From Tyto alba (Eukaryota > Chordata > Aves > Strigiformes > Tytonidae): a stretch of DNA of 64,000 nucleotides. The notes under the pieces are model-generated. The model worked only from the letters and a program-made list of their open reading frames with translations. It made no database searches and was not told the origin of the DNA. This document shows, in pieces, positions 23,400 to 36,152 of the stretch. A program made the translations under genes and the position numbers. The stretch lies in contig NW_024881313.1 of the NCBI RefSeq assembly GCF_018691265.1, positions 5,068,501 through 5,132,500 of the forward strand. The letters run 5' to 3'. Every line of letters begins with the position of its first letter. The first letter of the stretch is position 1.

Positions 23400-24249
23400 A
23401 ATAAGCCAGGAATAGATTGTTAAATCCACATTATCTATATTGTTTTACCGGCTTTTTGAAGCTTGCTTACTTAAAATTAGAAGACATAACTTAATAATAC
23501 CTAAAAAGGAACTATTTTAATCATGCATTTTTGTGTTTAAAGGAGCATTTCAAAAACTAATTAGCACGCAACTAATTGAAAGGAATCTATTTATTGAAAT
23601 AAGATATTTTATTTCAAGTACTGATCAATCATTTTTATACTATTTTCTGTGCACCAGCACTAAACAACGTTTGACACTATTGATTTGTAAAACCAATCTG
23701 ATGTGAATAGTATGTGACAGAAGTTGTTTGTTATTAAGAGATAGAATCCTGTCTCAGAAAACCTTGTCATCCTGGTGAGACAAAATCACATGAAGTAATT
23801 TTACTTGTACCATAGTTTTTTCAATGTTGCCTCCATTTCTGACAGCTGGCTTCATGTTAAATGTGAACAAAGCTTTGTTTATGGATGCATATCTTCAGTG
23901 GGTTATGGACCCAAAGTTCATTCTTTTGAAAGCAAGGTAGTTTTCTTTGGTAGCATTATTTTTATCTAATTAAGTAGCAGTGCAATAATTCTAATGCAAA
24001 GCATTCAGAAGAAATGTCTTGGTATGTGAGATAGCTTACTAACCATAAATTTGAGGAATTGCTATAGTTTAGCAAGTTCAAAGCAAAATTCCAATTGTAT
24101 TTTGTATATTTATGAAAATAGAAATGTTGGGCTTGCTCTACTTCTTGGGTATTACTGTGATGAATACTGTATAGATAGATCAAGGAACCTTTACTTTTTG
24201 AATTTGTGATGAATGACTGCATATCAGGCTATTAAAACCATTAGGTAGA

Positions 24250-24261
24250 TTTTTTTTTTTT
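24250..24261. repeat. poly(T) tract
   Basis: Run of 12 T in the long intron. Confidence 0.75.
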
Positions 24262-27200
24262 GTGAAACAAGAGCAACCAGAGGTTATATGGTGCCTCAGG
24301 CTACTGCTTCTCAACTTTTCTGGTTTCCACGAGGTAGCTATTAAAGAACCATAATTTATACAACTGGATTCTCAAATAAGACCCAGCAAGGTGGGCTTTA
24401 AAGGCTGAATTAATCACTCTGTTACCGTAGATTCAAGTCTCTTATTTGAATTTTTCAGCCTTAAGAAAGGCATCAGCATAAATCCTTCTGTATATGTCTT
24501 CCTCTCAGTGTTCTTTTTATCTGCTGCTCACTTTTCTTCCTGCTCTCCTCAAAATGGAGAAATTAGCCAAACCAAATGCTACTAATTAACCAGAGCTTAA
24601 TGAATTTTGTTGGCTGTGTGCATGTTATACCCGATTTGCTTGTGTGCTATAGTGTGCTGTGTTGGCAGTGGATGTCACGTTTAGTTTATACATATACAAG
24701 GACTTGGCTGCTGCTCCCCAGGCTGGGTAGGAGTCTTGGAAAGAAGCAGGTTGGTTGCTCCTAGGGAAGGAAAATGGTCACAGCAGGGTAGAGCTCCCAG
24801 ACCACACAGTGGACCAGGCAGAGAGGGCGAGGTGCGTCAGGCTGCTGTGCCCTAGAGTAGAGAGGGATGCTCCAGGGAAGTGCAGTGTGCAGGTACACAG
24901 ATAAGCTTCGGCGGCAAAAGCAAGAATATTTTCTTAAGAAGCCAGAAGAGACCGAGGAAAGTTTTTGGCAAGTCAGTGAGATTTGGATTAGACAGCAAGG
25001 TAGGAGGAAAATTTTGTCATCCAGTAAAGGGGATGTTTGGCGCACGGGATATTTTGTTTCAGTCCTTTTTCTGAAGTCTGCTTTTTTGTAACAGATCTTG
25101 ATTTCCTCTATCTGAAAACTCTGTTTGTGTTCTAATGAAAACTATTCTAAGATCTCAGGAACTTTCAGTATGCTTCAGGAAGAGGTTCCAGTACTTCCAT
25201 CTTTGGTTGGTGGAAGGGTTTTCTCTTATCAGACTGTAACAGTTACTTTGCCCTTGAATCTTGAAGGCAACAGTGAGTAAAACTGGGAATTACGGGAGGG
25301 AATCTAATTTTCAAAACAAAGCACTGTCTCCAGAAAAGCCTGTGAATCCTACCATGAGGGTTGTCCTTCCATTGTCCCAAAATATAATAACTGAATCTAT
25401 ACTTGCTTCCGTGGCTGTCTCAAACATATTTCCTTAAGAAGTGTGGCATCTCCATTCAACTAAATGTTGAACAGTAGTTACAGATATGTCAATAAACAAA
25501 AGTTCAAGGTGGATACAATTTTTGTCATAATTTCTGTACAGGTCATAAGACCCAATTTCTGCTCAAACTGCCTAGCTCAGGCCTACAACTGGTGGCTCTT
25601 ACAGTGCAACTGGGATGTGTTGTGTCTCTGGCATGAGAGCTGGGTTAATCCAAAGTACCAGCTGTGAGGGAATTCAAGTAATCTGGGACCCTGGGGGCCC
25701 TGGGTTTTTCTGAGATCCAGCTGCATGCCCATCCCACAGTAACACGGTGAGCTGCCTGGGGAGCAGTTGTCATCTGCTTATGAACTATTTCAGATCCCTG
25801 CTGTCCTGCCTCACCTCTCTGAGGTGCATCGTGGTATGTGGTGCGTCGGGCTAGTAAGACCTTCTATCTAGAGTTGCTGGTCCCACTCTGGACCTAATGT
25901 ATGAGAATGGGAGAATTGGGATGGGGTTTGTAGAAACGAATGTGGGAATGTTACCCAAAACGTGTTGCGTGTAAACAGTCTGCGTTGCAGCTATAATTCT
26001 CAGTTTATTTCTGATTTAACCTGATTTTTGTTTACTAGTGAATCATAACAAGAATGTTTTTACAATTACTTTATTTCACCATTTAAACTGGAGAAAGGAT
26101 TTAGCGTAGTTGACATAATTTAATTTGATGGCATGTGCCATAAACAGTGAAAAGAGTCAGTGGTGTGAGTTTGTTACTTTTCATGAAAATACCCAAAGGG
26201 TGAAAGCTGCTGAATTTTATTTTTTTGTCAATGTGCAGTTAATGATCAACACAGGGAATGCAAAAATGTCTTGGTAGAACATTTTTAAAGGACTTATAAG
26301 AGAAGCATCTGGGAGCCAGACTTTTCTTGTGGAAACATGCCAACGACTGTATTGTGTTTCCTTTCACTAAAGTGAGCTATGCTGAAATGCCTTGTCTTCT
26401 GTCCCTTTTTTGAGTGAGTTCATTTCTGGAATCAGACTATAAATTTGAATACTTTAACCCTGAAGATTATTAAAGGATATTATGTGGTTTAAACAAGATG
26501 CTTTCTTTATGAATTCTATGTATGTAAATATTATGTCAAGTCACATTTGTCACAATTAGGGATATGTAGTTTTCAGAAATGGCTTTTAAATTTAAATCTT
26601 GATGCTGATCAACGAGTATGGGAAACTTTACTTGACATTTGCAGACCTTTTTTTGTCTAACACATAAATTTAAGCCTGAGAAGTATAATCCCTGTACATG
26701 GTTGTCAAATAACACTGTAGTGCAGAGTTATACAGTATAGATTAGTTAATTGAATATTTGATTGCTAGATATATTTACATAGAGAACTATTTATATTTTC
26801 TGTGTAGATTTTAATATCCACCACATTTAATTTAGCAAAACATTTTAATAATAAGGTTTACAAAATGTCATGTTGAGCACTTAAACTATTTACATAGCTA
26901 AGAGCTATTACAGGTTGAGAGAACAAACAAATTTATTTTAGTTACAGTGAATTCACATAAATCTTTATTATGTTTATATGTAAGAATGCACTTATGTGCA
27001 CACCACACGTATTTAGGCAAGCAACCTCTAGCGCAAATTCCTGTGAACCTACAACACAACCATGGAATCAACTTAAAAATCTTTGTTTTGTCCCTCTGAG
27101 CTACTAATTTGCATTTTGTCCAACAATTGCAACTACGTTTTGGGGAGGGTGTGGGGGGACAGAGAAGGGAGCATTTTTTGTTAGTCAGCTAAATAATTAG

Positions 27201-28260
27201 ATGAGTATGTGGAAGCATTAAACCCCAGAAGCTTTCCTTTACATTGTTGAGGCCTGTTAAGAGCAGTATCTTAAAATATTTTATTCCTCCTTTAAATGTT
27301 TAAGTGTGGATTTAGGTAAGTTGCCTATTGTCTTGCTTTTGTATGCCAAATTGGAGGCTTTAGGAACATTTTTAGGAGTGGAGCCAGAATTGTGCTTTTG
27401 TTGGAAGCTGATACGAAACTACCTTTGGAGATGCTTCTGTTCGGGTGTGGAGGTTGTTACCTAATCTCGATCAAAACAATATAGGTAACATTTTAAAAAC
27501 CACCTATTCAAACTTAAGGAGTTTGTAAGGAGCTGTATTCTGAAGTCAATTATGAAATTTTCACTTTGTTTGGTGGCACATCAAATAATTTTTTGTTTTC
27601 TGAGTTTAATATATTCTGACCAGTTCACTCAGCATATAGGATTAGACAATTCTAAGAGACTTGATTTCTGAAAACAAATCCCTGAAACAGTGACTTTAAT
27701 TGTAAATACAAAATGTCTGTGAATATAAAAACGGGAAAGGAATGAATGAGTTTCTGTAAGTGGATATCTCTGTAATTTCTTTTATTCTTCATTATAATTA
27801 TTGTGTGCATATCCACGATTGAACTTGCTTGTGATGACCTTTATCTTTTCTCTTGAGAAGAATTACTATTATCAGGTCTTTCTTCATGAGGAAATAAAAA
27901 GGTCAGTGCAAAACTCATCCCTTATTTCTATGCAGTGCACATTACACTTTGGCATATTTGTATTGAATTTTATTAATAATAATTAGATCATTTTGTCAAA
28001 GAAATTTTAGTATTCCAAAATGAGATATTCTAAATGGTCTTTCCTGGTATGTACTCCTGTTTTTCCTGCCTTTTTCTACCTCCTCTCCTCCCAAGCTTGC
28101 TATTGGTGTAACTAAGATATTACATACTTCTATTCCTTCCAATCCTGTCAGACTAGATTTTTTTTTCTTCTTTAACCTTAAATTGTCTAGCTCTTAATTC
28201 TTTTGCATTTATGTTAGTCTAAGTAAAAAAAGAAAATATAGAGAACATAAAGTTGTTGTG

Positions 28261-28285
28261 TTTTTTTTTTTTTTTTTTTTTTTTT
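28261..28285. repeat. poly(T)25 tract
   Basis: Uninterrupted run of 25 T. It may be the tail of an old minus-strand retroposed sequence. The sequence downstream shows no element I can name. Confidence 0.85.
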
Positions 28286-30059
28286 CCTGATGTTTTAAAT
28301 TTTGTTGTTTGGATTGGATGTCTAGTGCTAGGAACCACACAACTAAGTTGATTCAGCTGTTACTCAAAACGTGACTGAAGATTGCTTATTTGCAAGGACA
28401 GCTCCAAGCAGGAAGCTGAGTTCATGAAATCTTAATATATTCATAACTAAACCCAGGAATTGTGTATACGTCTGTGGATTGTTCAGTTGTCCTAATGAAT
28501 ATATTCAGTTCTGTTGTTCAGGTCACTGAGTGTGTTTTTCTTCTCATGATGATATTTTGCTCTTAAAGCCTGAAGGGCCTTGTGAAGCCCTGAAAGCAGC
28601 AACCTTCATGCTAACAACCTCTGGTAAATTAACAAAATTTGGGGGGTCTGAAGGGCATATAGTCTTTATAAGAATTGGTTGTGACTACAGAATGGGGCAA
28701 GGGCAGGGAAGCAAGTGTACTGGCACACTTGATACTAGGGAAAGTAAAGAAAAAGAAAGAGGAAAGGTGCTAACATATATTCAGGTCTCAACAAGTAGGG
28801 AAGGTAAGTAAAGCAAAGCACTATCCTACATTTCCTGAAAACTTGGTAAAATTATGCACAGTAGAGTGAGAAGATCCACCTTGCAACAAATGTGGACGAC
28901 CTTGCCAGCAGTGCTCAATTTTCTGTCTTGTGTGAGAGTAACTGCTTTTCCGCCAAGGACAGAGATGGGTTCCTTGATCACTTAGTCTTCATACTTGCTG
29001 TCCTAAAACATTATAAAAAATACTTTATGCTTGAAAAATATTTTGTTACTTGTTTTTTCCAGTAAACTAGTGAGAAGTCATATAGTATCTTTTTGCTTTT
29101 AAAAACATGCTTTTTTAATCTGTTGCCCTAGTATTGTTCATGTGAATGGATGTGTGTGATGATAATACAGGAGAAATGCAGTGTCTTTTTCACAGATGTA
29201 TTCAGAAAGAGGTGTTTTTCTATAAAAAGTTCTCCAGACTTCTCATTTCTCTCTACTACTTCACTCTGTTATTATTCTTCATAGCAATAGTTATATGATC
29301 CAGACAACATTCTTCTACACAAGACTTGAGAATTGCAGCCTTAAAGTGTGTTTTTGTATTTTTCCCTAGTGAGACTGGGATTTTTTTGGTTTACTTCACT
29401 CTTTAGTTTAGAAAATGCTGTGACTCCAAAATGCTTTTCTTCGGAGAGGAATTCTATATCTGCTTTTTGGTTTTGATTAAGCCAAACTGTAACATATGCT
29501 TAGATTCACTGGGTGGTGTCACAGGAAGGTTGTTTTAAGAGAGAATTTTTTTTACTTCAGAAAATGTATAAGTGACACTGACATCCCAGAACTCCCATAT
29601 AACGTCTTCTTCCCACCTTCTTTTCCTGCAGCATTGATCCTGAGTTAATTTATATGAAAATCTACTAATCTTTTCTATGAGGATAATGAGGTAACTTTTC
29701 CAAGGTCTTCTCAATAGGAGGCAGTACTTCACTTTTTGCTGAGATGGCTGGTTCGGTTATTCAGACTGCTTGCAAAATTGGGAGTAATGGTGGAACACAG
29801 TAGCACCTTTTCAAGATATGAGGAGTGCAACTGAGGGGAAAAAAAGTGCAAGATTTCTCAAGGAATTCAGGAAACCTCACATCTGGAGACTTGGCAAGAT
29901 CTGGACAAAACTGAGTCATTTGAGCTAATCCTGTTCTATAAAGTCATTAGCTTCAGCTGTCTCATACGTGAACTATTAAAATGCACAGGCCCTTACAAAC
30001 TGCTGCTGAATAGCTTAGTATGAATAGCTGTTTCCTAGAAATTTGATCTAACTTTTCGA

Positions 30060-30130
30060 GTTAGAGCAGTGTGTTAGACTGAGCAATTTCCACTGGTCCC
30101 TTCTATCCTGAAGTATTTCATAATTCTAGC
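30060..30130 (+). mobile_element. Degraded CR1-like LINE 3' end
   Basis: The segment TTAGACTGAGCAATTTCC, then TGGTCCCTTCTATCCTGAAG and TATTTCATAATTCTAG follows the order of the CR1 3' terminus as I know it: GGACTAGATGATC, then GGTCCCTTCCAACC, then short ATTCTRTG-type terminal repeats. It is diverged and truncated at the 5' side, as most avian CR1 copies are; no reverse transcriptase sequence is present. The match is from memory and not an alignment, so a chance resemblance is possible. Confidence 0.5.
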
Positions 30131-31238
30131 TTTTTCACTTTGTACAGCCAATGCAATTTATTTGAGGCCACTGGGAGGTCAGTACGTTGTCAATATTAAT
30201 AACAGACTTACATTACTGTCTACTGGTCGGACAGAGGGGTATGTATACTCAACCTTACATACTCTAGAATTTAAAAAATCGTTGTTTTCAAAGAGCTGAT
30301 TAAAACTTGCACAAAAAGTGTTAGTTGGAGGGCCCTTCCAGTTTAGCTGGTAGTATATTTGAATCAAACATTTTGCTTCCATCTTGGAATCAGACTTGGG
30401 TCACATATGTTCAAAGGAATTGGGGCTAGGAATTGGCATGGGTTGTCCTCAACTAAAACTAAAGCATCTTGGTGTGCGTAATATTTCTCATTAGAATATA
30501 TTTTTATATTGTTCGTAACCTTGGGATCTCCTTCTGTATTCTGTTAGAATGCAATTCCCTATTGTCTGTTTCCCGTGGTATTTCTGAGCACAGTGGTGAC
30601 CATTTATTCAGATGTAACTCCTGCTCATATTTTGATGTCACCTCATCTGCACTCCCAGTGTTTAGCCTGTGTCTGTGTGATCTGTTTCTGTCTTTGCCTC
30701 CTCTGCTTGTGTTGTAGAAATAGTTTTTTTCACTCAAGCTTGTCATGCAGGAATATAACTTCTCTGGTTGAGCCAGTGGGTGGTAACTAGCTGACCCATA
30801 GAAGGAGGAATAAAATAAGAATTGTCCTCTCTTCTGTCATGGTAAGAAACGCTTAATGTTTATAATCTCTTCTCTAAATTGCAACCAGCTTGTCTCCCAC
30901 TTCTGTAACTGTCTTGGAGGCGTTTTCATCCCCAAACATGCACACCAGTACAGTCAGAGCTTTAATAAAATTATTGTCTCCCCCTCTCTGCTGCCCCCCA
31001 GATCTCACAACATGGCTAAAAAATAGCACCTTCAGCAGCCTATTCCAAGCCGTTTAATTTGTTTAGAGTGTACCAGAGTGCTGCTGGGAATGAAGGGTGA
31101 AATGTCAAGAAGTTGTGTGTAAATCCTCCAGTAATCTGTCATGTCCACAAAGAACTGTGGGAGAGGGACAGATCTGTGGGAATACTGGATTATCCAAGAT
31201 AGAGTTTATCAACTTGGATTTGGAGATCTCCCTACAGA

Positions 31239-31631
31239 ATGGTGGATCTGGAGTCTAAAAGAAGACACCAGAAAGGAAAAATCCCTGCTATTATAAATGC
31301 ACACACCAAAGCAAATAAGCCTAGGATCAAGCAGTACATGTGGGATTTCTGGGATATCAAGCTGCTTAGGCTAAAACCCTGTAAGAGTTTGAGTGAAGTG
31401 TATCGGTATGTACAGCATATATATGGTGAGAATACTGCTGAGGATCCCCTCCCTAATGCTGGGGAGCACTGTCCTCAGGCAAAGCAGGGTGTTAACTTTT
31501 ATTCCTTTGACCCCAGATGGTCTCTAGCCCTCACTACTAACGCTAGCAGAAGGTGTCAGTCTGGCCAAAGTATAAAAATGGTTTTTTTCTTAAATTTTGT
31601 GTGGTTTTTGCTCTATATTTGGAATTCTTGA
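31239..31631 (+). other. Unrecognised 130-codon open frame next to an A-tract
   Basis: An open frame of 130 codons starting MVDLESKRRHQKGK and ending FLLYIWNS. It resembles no family I know. The upstream in-frame stop is only 13 codons before the ATG. The stop lies 30 bases before a 34-A tract, which made me consider a retrocopied transcript. In about 64 kb of AT-rich DNA read in six frames, a frame of this length is expected once or twice by chance, so coding status is unlikely. Confidence 0.12.
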
Positions 31632-31656
31632 ATGTTTCTCTAAACAAATAATCTTG

Positions 31657-31661
<5 letters not shown>

Positions 31662-31696
<35 letters not shown>

Positions 31697-31727
31697 CCAG
31701 TTCTCACTATTTAAAAAAAAAAAAAAA
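31662..31727. repeat. poly(A)34 and poly(A)15 tracts
   Basis: A run of 34 A (31662-31695), 17 bases of spacer, then 15 A (31713-31727). The long pure run suggests either a retroposon tail or microsatellite growth. No canonical AATAAA lies just before it (AACAAATAATC is the nearest). Confidence 0.9.
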
Positions 31728-32954
31728 TACATAGCTAGATTGATTTATGTTCCTTATTAGAGTAATAAGCCATCTATTATGGGGTTAGGTCAATTCATAA
31801 AATTATAAATCTGGGAGAGAAAAGGTCTTGACTCTTTCCCACAGTAATCATTTATTCATGTTTGAAAGTTCTTGTTTACATCTGTGCAGAGTCATTATTT
31901 GGTAGCAAAAAAGCAGTGTGGAGAACTGCTTGGTGTTACCATGCCATTGTATCTTTTTACTTCTTCTTGCGCAAAGCAGTCCATGCTGTTCACTGCCAGC
32001 AGAATTCTTAATTTACCCACCTTTTTGTTTTGCATGCATCTCTCATCCCTGGTGTGTACAATAGTAAAGGCACTGATTTTTTTAAAAAAATTGATTATTT
32101 AATAATACAAATATTTTTGTGGGGGTCTGTCTTAAAAGACCTGTTTGTATGCTTACAACCTTCTGACACCACAGTGAGATTTCAGATGAAGATATATTAA
32201 TGTGTATTACAAGCGTGTGATTGCTTGTATCATTATGAAATAGGTGAACAATTAGTTCACTGCAGTAGTTTTTATCCGAACTGATCAAAACATCTTCCAA
32301 TGATTTTTCTAACAATATGTGATTGGAATAACAACTTCACATGTTGTAGAGTTCCATGCTGCAGCCGAGAGGCATGTAAATACAAGCTGCTTATTTGCAA
32401 GAAGCTTCCAGATTTGCAATATGATTGCTATGGAAACCACACAATGAAAACCTTATAACCATCTGTGTGGTTTGGTAGCTTTTGCTGCATAGCTGAGCTG
32501 TTTTTGTTTACTGTTATTAAAGTGTTGAATAGAATATATTAGCCCACAAACTGGAATTATCCAAGGTATAAACTAGTATTGTGCAGTGGCAATGTGTCAG
32601 AGACTAGAAAACAGTAGAGTACTGGTTAATTATGGCATTAATTTAGAGTCTAATGGAAAAAGATTTTTAAGTAATGTGTTAGTGGAGGAAACTGCTAAGT
32701 TTATATATATTTAGCATGGAGATACCACATTCCATTGAAGGAATGCAGTGTTCTTAGCCATTTTATACTTAAGTAGTCTGATTTTTTTTTTTCTCTCCCC
32801 CTTTAAAAAAAAGAAATTGGAAGGAAAAAAATCAATGGATTAATGTAAAAAACTCAGCTAGCGTAGAGTTCATTGTTCACTTTTTAAATTGTGTGGATGG
32901 TAGAATCATCTACGATTGGGTGATTATTTTTCTGTTCTTTCTTCAGACCGCAAA

Positions 32955-32970
32955 TTAAATAAATAAATAA
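32955..32970. repeat. (TAAA)n microsatellite
   Basis: About four copies of TAAA/AAAT in the long SKAP2 intron. Confidence 0.75.
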
Positions 32971-35900
32971 CTTTCAACAGCTTTCATGGACTAACTGAAA
33001 AAACCCTTAACAAATATAGTTAGTTCCTTGTTGTATTGTCACCACAAGAATTTTGTAGGTGGTTTGCCATTAGAGTCTCTGAGTACCAGCAGAGTATGGA
33101 ACATAAACTGTATTTCAAGGGTTCTTTGCGTCTACAGCTCTGGAAGAGTTCACTGGTTTGATTAGTGTGGATTAGTCTCATTTTGACATAGTCATGATGA
33201 ATATTTTCTCACTGCAGTGGTAGTGATGGTGTGAAGAAGAGACACAGAGGAAATGCACCAGATTATTTTAAAAGGTCTGCTTGACTCCTCTTACACAGTA
33301 TCTTAATAATACAGAAGGACTTCTACTGTATATATTTTTTTAAAATAATTTTTTTTCATCTTTTGACTCTATTCCATGTTGCAACACAAACTTTGTTATG
33401 TTGGTTCAGACTACAGCCCTAATTCCTGGGGTAACTGAAGTTGCTGTGTTTAAAGGACATCTCCTGCACATAGTTATTGCTTCAGGACATAATACCATAA
33501 AACACTAGTAAGAACCATAGGTTCTTTTTTACCACCCTAAGCCAAGCCTATTACATCTGCTCCACCGTGGGCATGATTGCAGTAGCAAGTAGTGTGGACC
33601 ATTTGCAACAGATTCATAAAGCGCAAGTTTGTGCCGAGGACCTGATGTTCGCGCTATTCAAGTTTCAGAAGAGGTTTCCTGTGGAGTCCCTTTAGTCTGG
33701 TTCCACGGACTGAATGCCTGTTAGCAGCTGGACCACGTTCAGTGTCCTTCTGGAGTGCCTCTTCCAGTCTAATTGCACCTGAAAGTTTGTCCTCTCGGTG
33801 ACAACTGTGTACTGTAAAGCAAAGTGGGATAAGTGGGGATGGTTGGGATCCAAACCAGTATTCTAATATGGATGGCCTTTGTTTGAATTTGTGACCTTTT
33901 TGGTATTCAAAGAGCCTTGGTTCCGACACTTTCTCATCTTCAGATATGGATCTGGTGAACTCTTCTTTTCTAGAAAGTATGATTTTTCCAGAAGTGGAAT
34001 GCATATGTTCTAAACTTTTCCATGAAACCACAATGTAATCTACATGTGTTCGACTGTACCTTATGAAAAAATCTCTTCAAACCTCCTCTGCTGTTTTACT
34101 TCAGTTGAAATCCCTCTACTAAAGTCAATTCTCAGTTTAAGCTAGTCTGATGACCATGACGGTGATAGAGTTAAAATCCAGAGTACATTCGACACATCAG
34201 TTGATGTAGGTCCAAACATTCAGTAACATGTAATATCAACATTTATTTAATCAATGCATAATACTCTGTGTGTTGGATGAAACTGGGAAGCAATCCTAGA
34301 AAGTATGACTGATAATGGGATAATACTACCTGTGAGTGGTGTAATAGTGGTAGGGAAGCCACAGAATGACAGTGCCTCCTAGTGCTCCGGACAGCACATA
34401 GGGATGTATTTTTGCCATTTATGCTCCAATTATAAGTGCTTAAAATAAACAAATGAGAGTACTTGGAAACGTGCAACAAGTGTTGTGGTAAGTGGGGGAA
34501 TACATTTGAATGCAGTAAATCGTTTAGAGTGTTTTGTGTTGTACCACAGCTTCAGATTTTCCCTGTTCTTTTTTTTCCCCTTGGCTTAAATAATAGTTTG
34601 TATTCATCTTGACCAGATTTTTAGCTCGTCAAGAGTCAGAAAGCAAAAACTCTTGCTGGCTTGGTAGGGCAGGATTTCAAAGGTCTTTGTAGAGCGAATC
34701 TCATGATGTAATATTTGTAGGACTGCGTATATAGGTTAGCAGCAATTATGCATACTCATTTTAACAGGTCTACTCTTGCGCTTTAAACATCTGCTTTAAT
34801 GTTTGCAGGAACAGTCTTGTAGATAGATTAAATTTTTACAAGGCTAAAAATCCTTTGAACTGTTGATATAAAATTCACTCTTTGTCAAAGTAGATAAGCA
34901 ATTACATAAAAGTTGCACAATAAGGAACGTTTTAAAGGCTGTGAGTTCTGTATCTGTTGTCTGTCATTAATAAAATATCAAAATTAGTTGCTGAAATATG
35001 TGCCTTAAAAAGAAGCATGAATATCTGTATAAGATGTGACGAGTAGCAAAGCCAAGTAGTTTAAATATATTAAAAGTCCAGTTCCAGTTTGAGAAGTGGG
35101 TTTATCAATATACTATTTCCTCATTCAGTAGAGCAGCTTTGTCAGTTTTGATATGCTGTAAAGGCCGAGATAAATCTGTTTCTACTTCCTTATGAAGCTA
35201 AAGAAAGAATACAGCTAAAAAAAATGATAGTTTGTTCCCTTTTTTGCCTCATCAACAGAATTGTTGACTGTGAAATGTGAGTAGCAGATCTTATGTCCCT
35301 GTACTGAGTGGAGTGTGGATTTACTTAAGTGAGGGTGTGGGCATGAGCGAGTTCCCCATCTGTGCTGGACAGGGAGTATGGAGCACATCTTTCAAAATTG
35401 CCGGTGGGGATTTTCAGAGTGTTCCAAGCCTGCTAGCCAGAAAACACGCTTCAGAGATGATTGCTGCCAGGCTTTCTATTTTCTTGCCTCCTAAGCTTCC
35501 ACTAAGCTATTTGATACAGTCTGGCTTGCTTAAAACCATGGTCAGGCGCAGCAGGCAGGAGCACTGAGTGCATGGCATCTGTAGCGGCGGTGTCCCCATC
35601 ATGCAGGTGTGCAGCTAGTGTGTCTGTGTGATGGGGTTGAAGGTAAGATGTCCTCTGCCTTCTCTGCATACTGCTCTTAAGAACTTCTGAATACTCACAT
35701 GGGCTGCGGATACATTTTCAGTCCTCGGTTTCCTTTTCTTTATCCTGGCAAGAAATGTACGTAGCAGAACAGGACCCTCATTCTAATTGTCTCAGAATGA
35801 CTGAAAAACAGCAGAGCTGCAGCTCTGTATCACTGCATTCAGAGCAGAGTGAAAAGGGAAACAGATGTTCACAATTGAGATTTGAAAGAAAGCTCTTGGA

Positions 35901-36083
35901 GTGTTTGGATGGGTGGGGGAAACCACAGAAATAACAACGTTCCAACTTCTGTACAAATGCAAAATAGTAAACAGAGCTTATGATCTGGAAATGTAGAGTG
36001 TGGCTTTCGGACTGATGTGGGCTGTAATTCCTGTCAGCTGAGGTGTCCCCTCAGAATTTCATTTGCAGTTATGTGTTTTGCAG

Positions 36084-36152
36084 AAGAACGTGTTCCTTCA
36101 AAGGCTGAAGTGCCAGGAAAACTGAGCCAGGAGAAAGTTACCACCATTTCAG
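36084..36152 (+). CDS. SKAP2: SKAP2 exon: second linker segment before SH3
   Basis: Exon of 69 nt, phase 1 at both ends (acceptor GTGTTTTGCAG, donor TCAG/GTAATT). It encodes EERVPSKAEVPGKLSQEKV and TTIS. It aligns with the human segment that runs from EEEEDSAPVKVEEQRK to MSQDSVHHTSG: shared features are the charged start and the (K)LSQ/(K)MSQ motif, but overall identity is low, as expected for a disordered linker between PH and SH3. Being symmetric it could be skipped without a frameshift. Confidence 0.93.

Larger units (their letters stand above)
19254..36083 (+). other. SKAP2: SKAP2 intron (16.8 kb, the longest in the window)
   Basis: Largest intron. It carries purine and poly(T)/poly(A) tracts, a CR1-like fragment near 30.1 kb and a 34-A tract at 31.66 kb beside an orphan open frame. 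The stretch 26,480-27,030 is strongly AT-rich with little simple sequence. Apart from these I see no gene, RNA or large transposon. The end is a good acceptor (ATGTGTTTTGCAG). Confidence 0.8.

Noticed and set aside
24297..24330. Similarity to the CAGTGGTTCTCAAC end of hAT/MER5-type DNA transposons
   Set aside because: Only a short partial match (CTACTGCTTCTCAACTTTT), with no second terminal repeat or target duplication found nearby.
33654..34031. Minus-strand open frame of 125 codons
   Set aside because: No recognisable domain and no splice or promoter context. By a rough estimate (about 6-7% stop codons in this composition, six frames over 64 kb) one or two frames of this length are expected by chance.
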